Positions 1 to 8,041 of a DNA stretch of 64,000 nucleotides are shown one piece after another (positions within the stretch are counted from its first letter, which is position 1; each line of letters begins with the position of its first letter). Under the pieces are notes generated by a model that worked only from the letters and a program-made list of their open reading frames with translations, was not told the origin of the DNA and ran no database searches. Location: the NCBI GenBank assembly GCA_965230755.1, contig CBDDLT010000026.1:102651-166650 (forward strand), in the 5' to 3' direction. Position numbers and translations under genes: made by a program. This DNA comes from DATFJT01 sp965230755. GTDB lineage: Bacteria > Bacteroidota > Bacteroidia > Chitinophagales > Saprospiraceae.

Positions 1-515
1 TATTCTAAGATTTGATCGATATCCTCTTTGAAGCCCATATTCAACATCTCGTCGGCCTCATCCAGAATCAAGTGACTTATTCGATCTAATTTTATCGCTT
101 TTCGATTGATTAAATCAATCAATCTTCCCGGAGTAGCGACGATGACATGTTGCCCTTTTTTTAACTCTTTGAGTTGTACTCCAATCGATGCACCGCCATA
201 AACAGGTAATATTTTTACCTTTTTGAGGTACTTACTATAGGAGTATAATTGGTCCGTAATTTGCCGACATAACTCTCTAGTTGGAGCAAGAATAAGACCC
301 TGAATAAATGAATCTTTTGGGTTGAGATTTTGCAACAAAGGAAGACCAAAAGAGGCTGTCTTTCCAGTTCCGGTTTGAGCTAAACCGATGAAGTCAGTTT
401 CTGATTCAAGCAGAATAGGCAATGCCTTTTCTTGGATATCGGTAGGATTTTCGAATCCCATTTCCTTTATAGCTCGGTGAAGAGGCTCCGATAAGCCCAA
501 TTTGGCAAAAGACAT
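1..515 (-). CDS. DEAD-box ATP-dependent RNA helicase, N-terminal part (runs off the window)
   Basis: The translation from ATG at 515-513 gives about 171 residues of RecA domain 1 of a DEAD-box RNA helicase, which uses ATP to unwind short RNA duplexes, typically in ribosome assembly or mRNA decay. The sequence shows the Q motif (GFENPTDIQ), motif I AQTGTGKT, motif Ia PTREL, the GG motif, motif Ib TPGR and motif II DEAD in the expected order. Motif III and RecA domain 2 lie beyond position 1. The next gene on this strand is separated by an IS3 element, so this gene is probably transcribed alone. The exact subfamily (RhlE-, CsdA- or SrmB-like) cannot be set without the C-terminus. Confidence 0.95.
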   Translation of the reverse strand, partial: MSFAKLGLSEPLHRAIKEMGFENPTDIQEKALPILLESETDFIGLAQTGTGKTASFGLPLLQNLNPKDSFIQGLILAPTRELCRQITDQLYSYSKYLKKVKILPVYGGASIGVQLKELKKGQHVIVATPGRLIDLINRKAIKLDRISHLILDEADEMLNMGFKEDIDQILE

Positions 516-622
516 TCGCTGTTGTTAGATTAAAAGAAGCACAAAGATTGAATAAATAATTGATAAAGTGTAAGTATCGGCTAATAAAGATATTCATTGC
601 GTAATGAGGCTATTTTTTATTA

Positions 623-672
623 GTGATCTGTTGTCGGTTGTAAGTTGTCGGTGGTCTGTGATCTGTTTTCGG
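623..672. repeat. Degenerate T/G-rich short repeat next to the IS element
   Basis: About 50 bases are built from variants of GTTGTCGG and GATCTGTT (GATCTGTTGTCGG at the start, GATCTGTTTTCGG at the end). It is not coding and lies directly outside the left end of the IS3 element. It resembles, in style but not in sequence, the octamer tract on the other side of the element. Confidence 0.45.
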
Positions 673-675
673 TAA

Positions 676-701
676 TGTCTCGTCCTAAAATAAGTTTACA
701 C
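676..701 (+). repeat. Left terminal inverted repeat of the IS3 element
   Basis: It begins TGTCTCGTCCTAAAATAAG and matches the reverse complement of 2042-2067 at 24 of 26 positions. A second, shorter copy of the same motif lies inside the element at 744-762, over the orfB stop codon. Confidence 0.85.
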
Positions 702-746
702 GATTAAATAATAATCCTAGCATAGGTTGACATAGGTTTCTAAGTC

Positions 747-1649
747 CTAAAATAGGTTTACATTTTGAGTTTTTGCTGATTTCCATAAATTCTTTGGTTT
801 TAAATTTTTGTTTGCTTCAATTTCATTAGGAGTAAAGAGTCCTATACTGTAATGAGGTCTTTGGTTGTTATAAAGTTTAACTGCTTTATCTAGCTCTATT
901 TTAGCCTGTTTCAAGGAGGTAATTTTTAGGTCCTTTAAATACTCATTCTTTATGATTCCGTTTATTCTTTCGGCTACTGCATTATCTCTTGGATCACCAG
1001 TTTGTGTCATACTGATTGCTATACCTTTTGATCGAAGTAATGATACATATTGATAGCTACAATATTGAAATCCTCGATCCGAATGATGTATCAGATGATA
1101 AGGAGTTTCTTGTTCTAAGCTATTAAAAGCCATTTTCAGTGCCTCGATACTTTCTTTGACCTTTAGAGAGTGGCTTACATTAAATCCTATGACCTTGTGG
1201 GTATATGCATCCGTTATAAAACTGATATACAAAAAGCCTCGTACTGTTTTGAGGTAAGTAATATCACTAACCCATAACTGATTTTTTCTTTCTAGATTTA
1301 TCCCTTCTATTAGATTAGGCCATTTCTTAAAATTATGGATAGAGTTAGTGGTTCGAACTCTTCGTTTTCTTCTTTTTATCAACAAGTTATGGTTTTTAAG
1401 TAAGTCAAAAAACGCATCTCTTCCCAGCTTGATATTGTGCATTTCAAGATCGGCTTGAATCTTCTTAAATAGCTTCCTTCCTCCCATAAATCTATGCTGT
1501 TTTCGTATCGCATGGACCCATTTCAAAATGAGAGCTTCATCTAATCTTTCTTGTGCTTTTCGCTTTTGATATTGATAATAAGCTTGTCGACTTACTCCAA
1601 GTAATGTGCACAACCGTTGAATCTGAACTGTTGGTTTATCTGTCTTCAT
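747..1649 (-). CDS. IS3-family transposase OrfB (DDE integrase domain)
   Basis: This 300-residue protein has an N-terminal HTH_21-type region (about 15-95) and an rve integrase core (about 120-285). The catalytic triad is visible as D129 (WVSDITYL), D191 (HHSDRGFQY) and E227 (NAVAERING), with 35 residues between the last two, as in IS3. The reading frame is open upstream of the ATG (VRFQVIQQ precedes it) up to the A7G run in orfA, so the functional transposase is probably an OrfAB fusion made by -1 frameshifting. The 3' end overlaps a second copy of the terminal repeat motif. Confidence 0.95.
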   Translation of the reverse strand: MKTDKPTVQIQRLCTLLGVSRQAYYQYQKRKAQERLDEALILKWVHAIRKQHRFMGGRKLFKKIQADLEMHNIKLGRDAFFDLLKNHNLLIKRRKRRVRTTNSIHNFKKWPNLIEGINLERKNQLWVSDITYLKTVRGFLYISFITDAYTHKVIGFNVSHSLKVKESIEALKMAFNSLEQETPYHLIHHSDRGFQYCSYQYVSLLRSKGIAISMTQTGDPRDNAVAERINGIIKNEYLKDLKITSLKQAKIELDKAVKLYNNQRPHYSIGLFTPNEIEANKNLKPKNLWKSAKTQNVNLF

Positions 1650-1657
1650 CTGTTGAA

Positions 1658-2026
1658 TTACTTGGAATCGAACTTTTTTTCAATCTTGATTTGATAAACC
1701 TCTTCCGCTTTCTTGATCATTCGCTCATACAACTCCAGCTTTAAGCGTAATTGCTCATTCTCTTGTTCTAAAGCACTCTTCCTTGCTGATTGGCTTTTCT
1801 TTTCCTTCTTAAATTCAGACAAAGCTTTTGTTTTTGGAAAGATACCCCTTTCATATTCATCCTCATAACCCAACTGACGTATCCAGTTCGTTAATGTAGA
1901 ACTACCTCTAATCCCATATCGGTTAAGTACTTCTTTTTGGGTCTCTTCTCCCCTTAAATATTCCAATACCACCTTCTGTTTTAACTCTCTAGCGTAACGC
2001 TTACTTTTACCAGCTTTTCGTCCCAT
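1658..2026 (-). CDS. IS3-family OrfA (helix-turn-helix DNA-binding protein)
   Basis: OrfA binds the IS ends. The chosen ATG at 2026-2024 gives 122 residues starting MGRKAGKSKRYARELKQ. A farther in-frame ATG at 2068 would use a base of the target duplication outside the element, so it is unlikely to be the native start. The N-terminus has a HTH_Tnp_1/HTH_28-type fold (VVLEYLRGEETQKEVLNRYG) and residues about 75-120 form a heptad-rich helix (leucine-zipper-like dimerisation region). It ends KKFDSK just after the slippery run. Confidence 0.88.
   Translation of the reverse strand: MGRKAGKSKRYARELKQKVVLEYLRGEETQKEVLNRYGIRGSSTLTNWIRQLGYEDEYERGIFPKTKALSEFKKEKKSQSARKSALEQENEQLRLKLELYERMIKKAEEVYQIKIEKKFDSK
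1673..1679 (-). promoter_or_regulatory. Programmed -1 ribosomal frameshift site (A AAA AAG)
   Basis: The minus strand reads GAA AAA AAG in the orfA frame near its end. A -1 slip continues as VRFQVIQQ and then the orfB ATG without a stop. This is the classic IS3/IS150 arrangement for making OrfAB. The function is inferred from the family. Confidence 0.75.
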
Positions 2027-2041
2027 TTTACACCGCTTTTT

Positions 2042-2067
2042 GTGTAAACCTATTTTAGGACAAGACA
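2042..2067 (-). repeat. Right terminal inverted repeat of the IS3 element
   Basis: Read on the minus strand it begins TGTCTTGTCCTAAAATAGG. It sits at the orfA side and is followed by the TAA target duplication at 2068-2070. Confidence 0.85.
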
Positions 2068-2138
2068 TAATAAGTTAATCATATCCATTTTGTTTTGTAT
2101 CTATAGGAGTCTTTAAGCTTAGATCATCAGATTTAACT

Positions 2139-2210
2139 GCCAAAACCCCAATACCCTAAAACGCCAACGTGCCAACACGCCAATACGCCAACTCACCAAC
2201 TCGCTAACTC
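2139..2210 (-). repeat. Tandem octamer repeat, nine units, at the 3' end of rsmE
   Basis: Read on the minus strand, nine consecutive 8-base units follow one another without gaps: GAGTTAGC, GAGTTGGT, GAGTTGGC, GTATTGGC, GTGTTGGC, ACGTTGGC, GTTTTAGG, GTATTGGG, GTTTTGGC. The consensus is about GTRTTGGC. The rsmE stop codon (TAG) lies in the first unit, so the array begins exactly where coding ends. There is no dyad symmetry and no coding sense. Confidence 0.8.
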
Positions 2211-2902
2211 CCCATATGCAAATGATAAAAAAGCGCAGCGATATATATTCCTGCCGTTTCCGTCCTAAGTCTATTAGGACCTATATGGACGGATTGATAA
2301 CCCTTGTTGATGGCCCATTCTACTTCTTCGGGGCTGAAATCTCCCTCAGGACCTACAAGCATCTCGTAACTCTGCCCTGGATTTATTAAATCAGGGAGGT
2401 ATTCTCTCTGAAACTCAGGATGACAATGGCCGATAAATTTTTGTTGGGCCTTGGATTGGTGATCTTTTAATTTTCCTGAAACACTGACCTTGGGCAAATA
2501 AACTTTTTGGCTTTGTTTCATAGCAGCGATAGCGATCTTTTGCAATCTGTCTTCTCTAACTTTTTTCCTTTCTGAATTCTCTGACCATATAATTTGAAAA
2601 CTGTTGATACCGAGTTCCGTTGCTTTTTCGAGCATTAATTCGACCCTATTGATATTCTTGGTCGGAGAAACTACCAAGTTTAATTCATAAGATGGTGGAT
2701 CAAAAAACTTCTTTTCTTCAATTTGAACAGAAGTCCTTTTCCCCATACCATCAATTCGACCCAAATAAAGATGACCCAGGCCATCCGTAAAACTAATCTT
2801 ATCTCCCATTTTCAAGCGCATCACTTTAGTGCTATGGGTAGAATCTGATTCAGTCAGTTCAGCTCTGTTCTCATCAATAAGATGACCGTAAAAATAGTCC
2901 AT
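2204..2902 (-). CDS. rsmE: 16S rRNA (uracil1498-N3)-methyltransferase
   Basis: This 232-residue SPOUT-family enzyme methylates N3 of U1498 in 16S rRNA using S-adenosylmethionine. The N-terminal PUA-like domain covers about 1-70. The C-terminal knotted SPOUT domain carries the diagnostic GPEGDFSPEEVEWA (about 183-196) and IGPNRLRTETAG (about 207-218) motifs. Its length is close to the family norm (about 235-245). It is divergent from rseP, with a 106-bp gap holding the rseP promoter. The stop codon is embedded in an octamer repeat array. Confidence 0.97.
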   Translation of the reverse strand: MDYFYGHLIDENRAELTESDSTHSTKVMRLKMGDKISFTDGLGHLYLGRIDGMGKRTSVQIEEKKFFDPPSYELNLVVSPTKNINRVELMLEKATELGINSFQIIWSENSERKKVREDRLQKIAIAAMKQSQKVYLPKVSVSGKLKDHQSKAQQKFIGHCHPEFQREYLPDLINPGQSYEMLVGPEGDFSPEEVEWAINKGYQSVHIGPNRLRTETAGIYIAALFYHLHMGS

Positions 2903-2942
2903 CAGCTTGTTCGTCGATTTAGAAATAGGAATGATAACATAA

Positions 2943-2976
2943 TTTGCACATTATGAGTTAATAAATCATAAATTTG
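2943..2976 (+). promoter_or_regulatory. Bacteroidota-type promoter for rseP-hscB
   Basis: TTTG at 2943-2946 and TAAATTTG at 2969-2976 match the -33 TTTG and -7 TAnnTTTG elements of Bacteroidota housekeeping promoters, with 22 bases between them. The start codon of rseP follows 32 bases downstream. Confidence 0.6.
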
Positions 2977-3008
2977 CTTCAATTTTTTAAAAATAGAAAT
3001 ACGATCGA

Positions 3009-4331
3009 ATGGTAATTATAATGATTGCTCAAATAATAGTAAGCTTATCCATTATAGTCATTCTGCATGAATTAGGACATTTCCTGCCTGCTAAGTGGTT
3101 CAAAACCAAAGTTGAGAAGTTCTATCTTTTTTTCAATCCTGGGTTTGCATTGGTTAAGAAAAAAATAGGCGAAACGGAATACGGTATTGGTTGGTTGCCA
3201 CTAGGTGGTTATGTTAAAATAGCCGGAATGATAGATGAAAGCTTCGATCGGGATCAGATGAAAGAGGAACCCAAACCATGGGAGTTTAGATCTAAGCCAG
3301 CTTGGCAGAGATTAATCATCATGACAGGAGGAGTAATTGTCAACTTTATTTTGGGAGCCTTCATTTTTGCTATGATGTTGTGGCATTACGGTGAGCAATA
3401 CATCCCAAATGATCAGATCGTTTATGGAATTCAGGTAGATTCCTTGGCTCAATCTTATGGATTTAAGGATGGGGATAGAATTGTAAAAGTGAATGGTAAG
3501 GAATTCACGGAATTCAATTCGGCATTGTTGAGAAAAGAAATGTTATTTGAGGACAATGCTCAAGTTGAGGTATTGCGAAATGGGAGAAAGGAAATCCTGA
3601 GTTTCGAAGGAATGGATTTGGGCCAGTTGGCTAGCTATAAGGGTGATTTTATGCGAGCTCGAGTTCCTTTTATTGTGGATACTATGGTGGCGGATGGACC
3701 TGCATTCGATGCTGGTATCTTAAAAGACGACCAAATCATCTCTGTAGATTCAATTCCGACGCCTTATTACAATGATTATTCGAAAGTTGTATCGGGCAAA
3801 AAAAATGAATTGATCAGACTTGGGGTCTTGAGGGGAGTGGATACACTTGAAGTACCATTGACGCTCAATGAAGATGGAAGAATGGGTGTATGGGCTAAAA
3901 TGGAATGGACCTTTTTTAATCCTGAAAGGAAGAAATATTCTTTACTTGAATCTTTGCCTAAAGGTTGCGTCAAGGCTGTTACGACGATTACGGACCAGAT
4001 CAAAGCCTTTGGTCTATTGTTCTCCGGAGCTTTACCACTAAAAGAAAACCTAGCAGGACCAGTAGGTATGGCACAGCTATATGGTTATGAATGGAATTGG
4101 GCGCGATTCTGGAACATAACTGCTGTGATCAGTTTGGTAGTCGGATTCATCAATATTTTGCCGATTCCAGGTTTAGATGGAGGCTATGTCATGGCTTTGT
4201 TTTTTGAAATGATAACGGGAAAGAAACCAAGTGATAAAGTAATGGAAAGACTAGTTACCTTCGGTTTTATTTTTCTGATGACATTATTCGTGCTGGTAAC
4301 CTGTAACGATATAACCAAATTACTGGGATAA
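3009..4331 (+). CDS. rseP: RseP/site-2-type intramembrane zinc metalloprotease
   Basis: This 440-residue inner-membrane protease of family M50 cleaves transmembrane segments, classically of anti-sigma factors, after a first cut by another protease. HELGH (residues 20-24) in the first membrane segment gives two zinc-ligand histidines and the catalytic Glu. NILPIPGLDGG in the third core segment (about 385-395) supplies the third ligand Asp. Two PDZ-like domains lie between them (about 135-205 and 220-285). A second ATG four codons downstream is an alternative start. It overlaps hscB by one base (TAATG), so the two are co-transcribed. RseP could process the membrane anti-sigma candidates found later in this window, but that is inference. 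Confidence 0.95.
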   Translation: MVIIMIAQIIVSLSIIVILHELGHFLPAKWFKTKVEKFYLFFNPGFALVKKKIGETEYGIGWLPLGGYVKIAGMIDESFDRDQMKEEPKPWEFRSKPAWQRLIIMTGGVIVNFILGAFIFAMMLWHYGEQYIPNDQIVYGIQVDSLAQSYGFKDGDRIVKVNGKEFTEFNSALLRKEMLFEDNAQVEVLRNGRKEILSFEGMDLGQLASYKGDFMRARVPFIVDTMVADGPAFDAGILKDDQIISVDSIPTPYYNDYSKVVSGKKNELIRLGVLRGVDTLEVPLTLNEDGRMGVWAKMEWTFFNPERKKYSLLESLPKGCVKAVTTITDQIKAFGLLFSGALPLKENLAGPVGMAQLYGYEWNWARFWNITAVISLVVGFINILPIPGLDGGYVMALFFEMITGKKPSDKVMERLVTFGFIFLMTLFVLVTCNDITKLLG

Positions 4332-4828
4332 TGCCGGTTAATTACTTCGAGTTTTATGCAATTCCTGTAAGTCTCTTTCCGAACAAGGCGACTTTACGCG
4401 CGAAGTATTATTCTTACGCCAGAAAGTTTCACCCCGATCACAATTCTGATGCAGAGGCGGAAATTATGGCGGCATTAAACAATGAGGCATTTCAGTGCCT
4501 TAGCAGTATCGAAGGGCGTTTGGAACATATTTTAAAAATTTCTGGTGTAAATCTAGGAGATCAAGTTGGTGTTTCCAATGATTTTTTGATGGATGTAATG
4601 GAAATACAAGAAGCTATCATGGAAATTGATAATATGGATGCGAAGAAAATCGAAATCATGAGAGCTGAGTTGCAAGGACTACTTGATGGTCTGGATAAAC
4701 AGTTGAAATATGCAGAAGAGGAATTAGAGCAGAATTCAGAGAACTGGATCAATTTGTTGAAAGAGAACTGGAAGAGGAGGAAGTATTTGAAGAGAATGGA
4801 GGATAATTTACAGGGTAAGTTGGATTAA
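4331..4828 (+). CDS. hscB: Fe-S cluster assembly J-domain co-chaperone HscB
   Basis: This 165-residue type III J-protein stimulates the ATPase of HscA and delivers the IscU scaffold in Fe-S cluster transfer. The J domain (1-75) carries YARKFHPDHNSD with the invariant HPD (34-36). The C-terminal part (about 85-165) is a helical three-helix HSCB_C-type bundle rich in Glu/Lys. It starts within the rseP stop codon, so translation is probably coupled. No isc genes are nearby. Confidence 0.93.
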   Translation: MPVNYFEFYAIPVSLFPNKATLRAKYYSYARKFHPDHNSDAEAEIMAALNNEAFQCLSSIEGRLEHILKISGVNLGDQVGVSNDFLMDVMEIQEAIMEIDNMDAKKIEIMRAELQGLLDGLDKQLKYAEEELEQNSENWINLLKENWKRRKYLKRMEDNLQGKLD

Positions 4829-4863
4829 TAAGTCAAACCTTCAATCCAATGGATATAAAAAAA

Positions 4864-5013
4864 GAATATCAGAGCCAATGATCTGACGCATTTTTATGAT
4901 TCGGAAGAAGGAATATTATCAAAACGCATGTTTTCAATGTTAGTTCTCCTTTTTTTGACGAATTGATGGAAGAAGTTGAAATCGCCCTAGAGCAAATAGG
5001 TTTCGCTCAATAA
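4864..5013 (+). other. Possible decayed coding remnant between hscB and the MFS gene
   Basis: Two short stretches read like protein in different frames: NDLTHFYDSEEGILSKRMF (about 4873-4930), then THVFNVSSPFFDELMEEVE running to a TAA at 5011-5013. There is no plausible start and stops lie just upstream. It may be the tail of a gene lost by frameshifts, or chance. I do not recognise the family. Confidence 0.25.
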
Positions 5014-5023
5014 GGAAACCAGC

Positions 5024-6250
5024 TTAGACTTTAGTATTGCTGTTATTAAACAGGTTTAAAAATCCTAGCAATATAAGCGAGCATATTCCACAAGATAAAA
5101 AACCAATAAAAAGTGGTAGCGCCGTTGTCCCTATATGTTTACCTATGAGAATTGCTATTGGAATCGCAAAAATGGTAGAAACAAATCCGTTAATTGCAGC
5201 ACCTATTCCAGCTATATGTCCGATAGGTTGCATGGCCAATGCTCTAACATTCCCAAATATAAATCCAATTGATAAAAATTGAATTGTAAAGAATGACAAC
5301 AATATTATTAGATTAGGATTTTCGGAGCTAAAGAAAATAAAAGAGTATGTTAGGGATGACAAACAAAACAAGTAAAGGGCATTGGTAGATAGCCTTTTCA
5401 TCCCAAATTTAAGAACCAATGAACCGTTAAAAAAAGCGGCAAAACCTAGTGAGGAAGCTAAACCTGCAAAAATGTATGCAAACTCCTCTACTAGACCATA
5501 TTGATCTTGGAAGATTTGTTTTGAAGTACTTAAATACACCATAAATGCACCTGTCATCAATCCAGAAATCAGGGTATAAATAATACTTTCTCTGAACTTA
5601 AAGAACTCCTTAGTACCGTCGATAAAAAGATACGAGGTTAATTTAATTCTTTGGGCTTTCAATAATGTTTCCTTTTGCCTTATTCCAAACCAAATAAGTG
5701 TAGTTGTAGCAAAAGCAATTTGGAAGTAGAATATGGCCTGCCAATTGGAAATATTTAAAATCCATTGCCCAAGTACTGGTGCAATCATAGGTACTAAGAT
5801 GAAAACAACCGTACAAAATGACATTATCCGTGCCATATAATCACCACTATAAGTATCCCTAATTATTGATATGCAAATTGTTCTTGGAGCAGAAAGGCCT
5901 ATGCCTTGTAGAATTCTACCCAATAATATCAATTCCAAGCTTGTAGCAGTCCCACAAATTATACTTGCAACAATGAATATGCCGACCCCTACGTAAACAA
6001 TTGGTTTCCTTCCAAAACTATCAGATAAGGTCCCAAAAATGAGCTGTCCTACACCTAAGCCAAGAAAAATTGTTATAATAATTAATTGTAAATCGGTATT
6101 GCTATTATTATTTAGGGATTTACCAATGTCAGTCAAAGCTGGAAGAACGGCATCTACAGCAAATGCCACGTTAGCCATTAATAATGCCATCAGCGCAACA
6201 AATTCCAATTCTGATAAGTGTGTACTCTTCTGCCCAATAACTGTTTTCAA
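5024..6250 (-). CDS. MFS multidrug efflux transporter, Bcr/CflA type
   Basis: This 408-residue inner-membrane protein has 12 predicted transmembrane helices and exports drugs by proton antiport. The sequence shows the acidic membrane-entry motif of DHA1 transporters (VAFAVDAVLPALTDIG), the A-type loop motif GTLSDSFGRKP between helices 2 and 3, and GRILQGIGLSAPRTICISII in helices 4-5, typical of Bcr/CflA proteins. Length is normal. The gene is monocistronic, on the opposite strand to hscB. The substrate cannot be read from sequence. Confidence 0.9.
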   Translation of the reverse strand: MKTVIGQKSTHLSELEFVALMALLMANVAFAVDAVLPALTDIGKSLNNNSNTDLQLIIITIFLGLGVGQLIFGTLSDSFGRKPIVYVGVGIFIVASIICGTATSLELILLGRILQGIGLSAPRTICISIIRDTYSGDYMARIMSFCTVVFILVPMIAPVLGQWILNISNWQAIFYFQIAFATTTLIWFGIRQKETLLKAQRIKLTSYLFIDGTKEFFKFRESIIYTLISGLMTGAFMVYLSTSKQIFQDQYGLVEEFAYIFAGLASSLGFAAFFNGSLVLKFGMKRLSTNALYLFCLSSLTYSFIFFSSENPNLIILLSFFTIQFLSIGFIFGNVRALAMQPIGHIAGIGAAINGFVSTIFAIPIAILIGKHIGTTALPLFIGFLSCGICSLILLGFLNLFNNSNTKV

Positions 6251-6410
6251 CTATTTTCTTATTTAGCGTGCAATTTGCAATAATAAATAGGATTTGTATT
6301 CAATATTTTACAGCGCAGCTGAAATCTGGTAAATTCATGTGTGACCGATTTAGAGCCATCATATATACGATTTTTACTTACTGTAGGATACAAATTGCAT
6401 TAGGCAAAAA

Positions 6411-6438
6411 CAAAAAAGGAAGCCATTTTTGACTTCCT
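6411..6438 (-). terminator. Rho-independent terminator of tRNA-Leu
   Basis: Downstream of the tRNA on the minus strand AGGAAG and CTTCCT form a 6-bp stem with a 10-base loop, followed by a run of six T. Confidence 0.75.
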
Positions 6439-6443
6439 CTTTG

Positions 6444-6527
6444 TACCGACGGAGGGAATCGAACCCTCACTCCCTTGCGAGAACTGGATTTTGAATCCAG
6501 CGCGTCTACCAATTCCGCCACATCGGC
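6444..6527 (-). tRNA. tRNA-Leu (anticodon CAA)
   Basis: This is an 84-nt type II tRNA. The acceptor stem GCCGATG pairs with CGTCGGT (with G-U wobbles), the anticodon arm is CTGGA-TTCAAAA-TCCAG with anticodon CAA, a long variable arm (TTCTCGCAAGGGAG) marks it as class II, and the T arm is GAGGG-TTCGATT-CCCTC. CCA is not encoded. It reads UUG codons. A matching promoter and terminator flank it. Confidence 0.97.
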
Positions 6528-6539
6528 AAAAACGGAAGG

Positions 6540-6575
6540 CAAATATAAATAAAATTCAATTGATATTTAATCAAA
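6540..6575 (-). promoter_or_regulatory. Promoter of tRNA-Leu
   Basis: On the minus strand TATATTTG (6547-6540) matches TAnnTTTG and ends 12 bases before the mature tRNA 5' end. A TTTG at 6575-6572 lies 24 bases upstream, a little wider than usual. Confidence 0.55.
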
Positions 6576-6802
6576 ATTTTCAATTATAACTTTCATCCTG
6601 CCTATCTGCGCATCTTGAAATGCCTCCATTATTTCAGATAGCGCATTTATCACAAAGAGTCCTTATGAAGTGACTGTTATTCAGATGGATTTTCGGTGGG
6701 AAGTATAAATCTAGTGTCTTCTTTAGCTTCTATTTGAATAATATCTGTGTCAATTAGGAACAGAATCAAATCTTCTTCTTGGCTCCTCTTTCTTTATGCA
6801 AT
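6576..6802. other. Intergenic stretch without a supported gene
   Basis: The gap between tRNA-Leu and the gene at 6980 exceeds 300 bp. A 39-codon open stretch on the minus strand (about 6793-6677) reads DLILFLIDTDIIQIEAKEDT before its TAA, but it has no ATG and no upstream coding sequence, so I treat it as a remnant or chance. The rest shows nothing recognisable. Confidence 0.3.
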
Positions 6803-6839
6803 AAAAAAGGGCTCAGAGAACGAGCGTTCCGCTAAGCCC
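6803..6839 (-). terminator. Strong intrinsic terminator downstream of the 6980-7390 gene
   Basis: On the minus strand GGGCTTAGCGGAACG pairs with CGTTCTCTGAGCCC in an interrupted hairpin of about 12 bp, followed by TTTTTTATTG. It lies 140 bases after the stop codon of the upstream minus-strand gene. Confidence 0.75.
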
Positions 6840-6979
6840 AATTTAAAAACCCAAACACACCTATATTTTTAATACAAATGCAGGACAGAAAAAGTTCAAA
6901 ATTTTTGAAGAAATTTTTTTAGATCGATGCTCAAGTAGTTAAAAAATATGATTCAGAGAATACAATTATGCGAAAAAGT

Positions 6980-7390
6980 TTAAGAGCTTGTTTTCTTTAG
7001 AAATCCATATTTATTAAATAAACTGTAGGTAAAGATTAGACCGACGACTGAAGCAATTACATCATTGAAATCATAGACATTGTTACCTCCAAGATTGTGG
7101 AATTTTAACTCCTGTGAAATGGTATATAGTGCTGCCAGAAACACGGCAATTAGATAGATATACGAATCGCTGATTTCTTTTTTTGCATATTCTCTTAGTC
7201 GAAATGCAATTCCTGTGACGACAGTGGTTCCCATGATTGCTTCAATGAGATTGGGAAGAGAATAGACTATGACTTTAAGGAAGGAGGGTAAGTCATTCTC
7301 CAATACCCATGGTCTTAGATAGAATTTATTTAAAAAGAAAATGATAAAGGCAATCAAGAATACACGTTGAATATATTTTTTTACCTGCAT
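6980..7390 (-). CDS. Small VanZ-like integral membrane protein
   Basis: This 136-residue protein has four predicted transmembrane helices (about 8-24, 38-60, 78-97, 110-128). The last part, DFNDVIASVVGLIF, resembles the D-x-x-x-N/x-x-G-x-x-x-G pattern near the end of VanZ-like proteins, whose cellular role is mostly unknown outside glycopeptide resistance. It stands alone with its own terminator, and the exbD pair is divergent to it. Family assignment is tentative. Confidence 0.65.
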   Translation of the reverse strand: MQVKKYIQRVFLIAFIIFFLNKFYLRPWVLENDLPSFLKVIVYSLPNLIEAIMGTTVVTGIAFRLREYAKKEISDSYIYLIAVFLAALYTISQELKFHNLGGNNVYDFNDVIASVVGLIFTYSLFNKYGFLKKTSS

Positions 7391-7534
7391 GTAACTGTTC
7401 TAAATTGTCCTAATTCTTGTATTCTAACAGATTTAAATATACCGAATATTAGGAAATTATATTTCTACATTTAGCTTCTTGGTACACCCTTCTCCAAAAA
7501 TATTTCATCTAATAGCTAACAAATACCCAGTACA

Positions 7535-8041
7535 ATGCGAAAAAGAAGAACAGATTACACCATCGATACCGGATCATTTGCTGACATATCCTTTTTATTA
7601 TTGATCTTCTTCATGGTTGTAACAACCTTTAATCAGCAACATCAAATAGCCATGATCTTACCTCCGAAGCAGAATGAAGATGTCAAAGGAGCAATAGTAA
7701 AGGATAGATTATTGAAGATATTTCTGAATAAAGAAAATCAAATACTCTATCAGGATAAGATTTATGATAAGCTCAATGACTTAGATCTCACACATGGAAT
7801 TCAAAGAATAACCGGACATCAAAAGCCAGGAATCGTGAAAATCATCATACATCCGGAAACCAAATACAATAGTTACTTGAATTTGTTATCAAGCATAAAA
7901 GCGGCCAAGGAGAAAATACGCCAAGAAATTGCCAACTCTACCATGAATAAGGATTTTGAAGATTTAAATTCGATTCAAAAAAAGGAAATCAATGCTCGCT
8001 TGAGATACCGTATTGTAGAACAAGAAACTAAAAGCTTATGA
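7535..8041 (+). CDS. exbD: ExbD/TolR-family biopolymer transport protein (first copy)
   Basis: This 168-residue protein has a short cytoplasmic N-terminus, one transmembrane helix (about 15-35, FADISFLLLIFFMVVTTF) and a periplasmic domain. The Asp in the helix (FADISFLLL) is the conserved proton-path residue of ExbD/TolR, which with ExbB and TonB energises outer-membrane receptors. It overlaps the next exbD by four bases (ATGA), so the two are co-translated. Two ExbD genes in a row are common in Bacteroidota, but usually behind exbB, which is not present here. Confidence 0.9.
   Translation: MRKRRTDYTIDTGSFADISFLLLIFFMVVTTFNQQHQIAMILPPKQNEDVKGAIVKDRLLKIFLNKENQILYQDKIYDKLNDLDLTHGIQRITGHQKPGIVKIIIHPETKYNSYLNLLSSIKAAKEKIRQEIANSTMNKDFEDLNSIQKKEINARLRYRIVEQETKSL

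Larger units (their letters stand above)
676..2067 (-). mobile_element. Complete IS3-family insertion sequence, 1392 bp
   Basis: The element is bounded by 26-bp terminal inverted repeats at 676-701 and 2042-2067 that differ at only two positions and begin TGTCT at both ends, giving the TG...CA termini typical of IS3. The flanking trinucleotide TAA occurs at 673-675 and 2068-2070, consistent with a 3-bp target duplication. Inside are orfA and orfB on the minus strand with an A7G slippery run between them. The length, gene arrangement and 3-bp duplication fit the IS150/IS3 subgroup. All parts look intact, so the copy is probably recent and may be active. Confidence 0.92.

Noticed and set aside
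2139..2210. CRISPR array for the octamer repeat
   Set aside because: Units are only 8 bases with no spacers, so it is not CRISPR.
3776..4003. Minus-strand frame within rseP
   Set aside because: Shadow frame of the PDZ region; no signal or family match.
6677..6793. Small minus-strand gene of 39 codons
   Set aside because: No start codon and isolated by a terminator upstream; kept only as a note in the intergenic entry.
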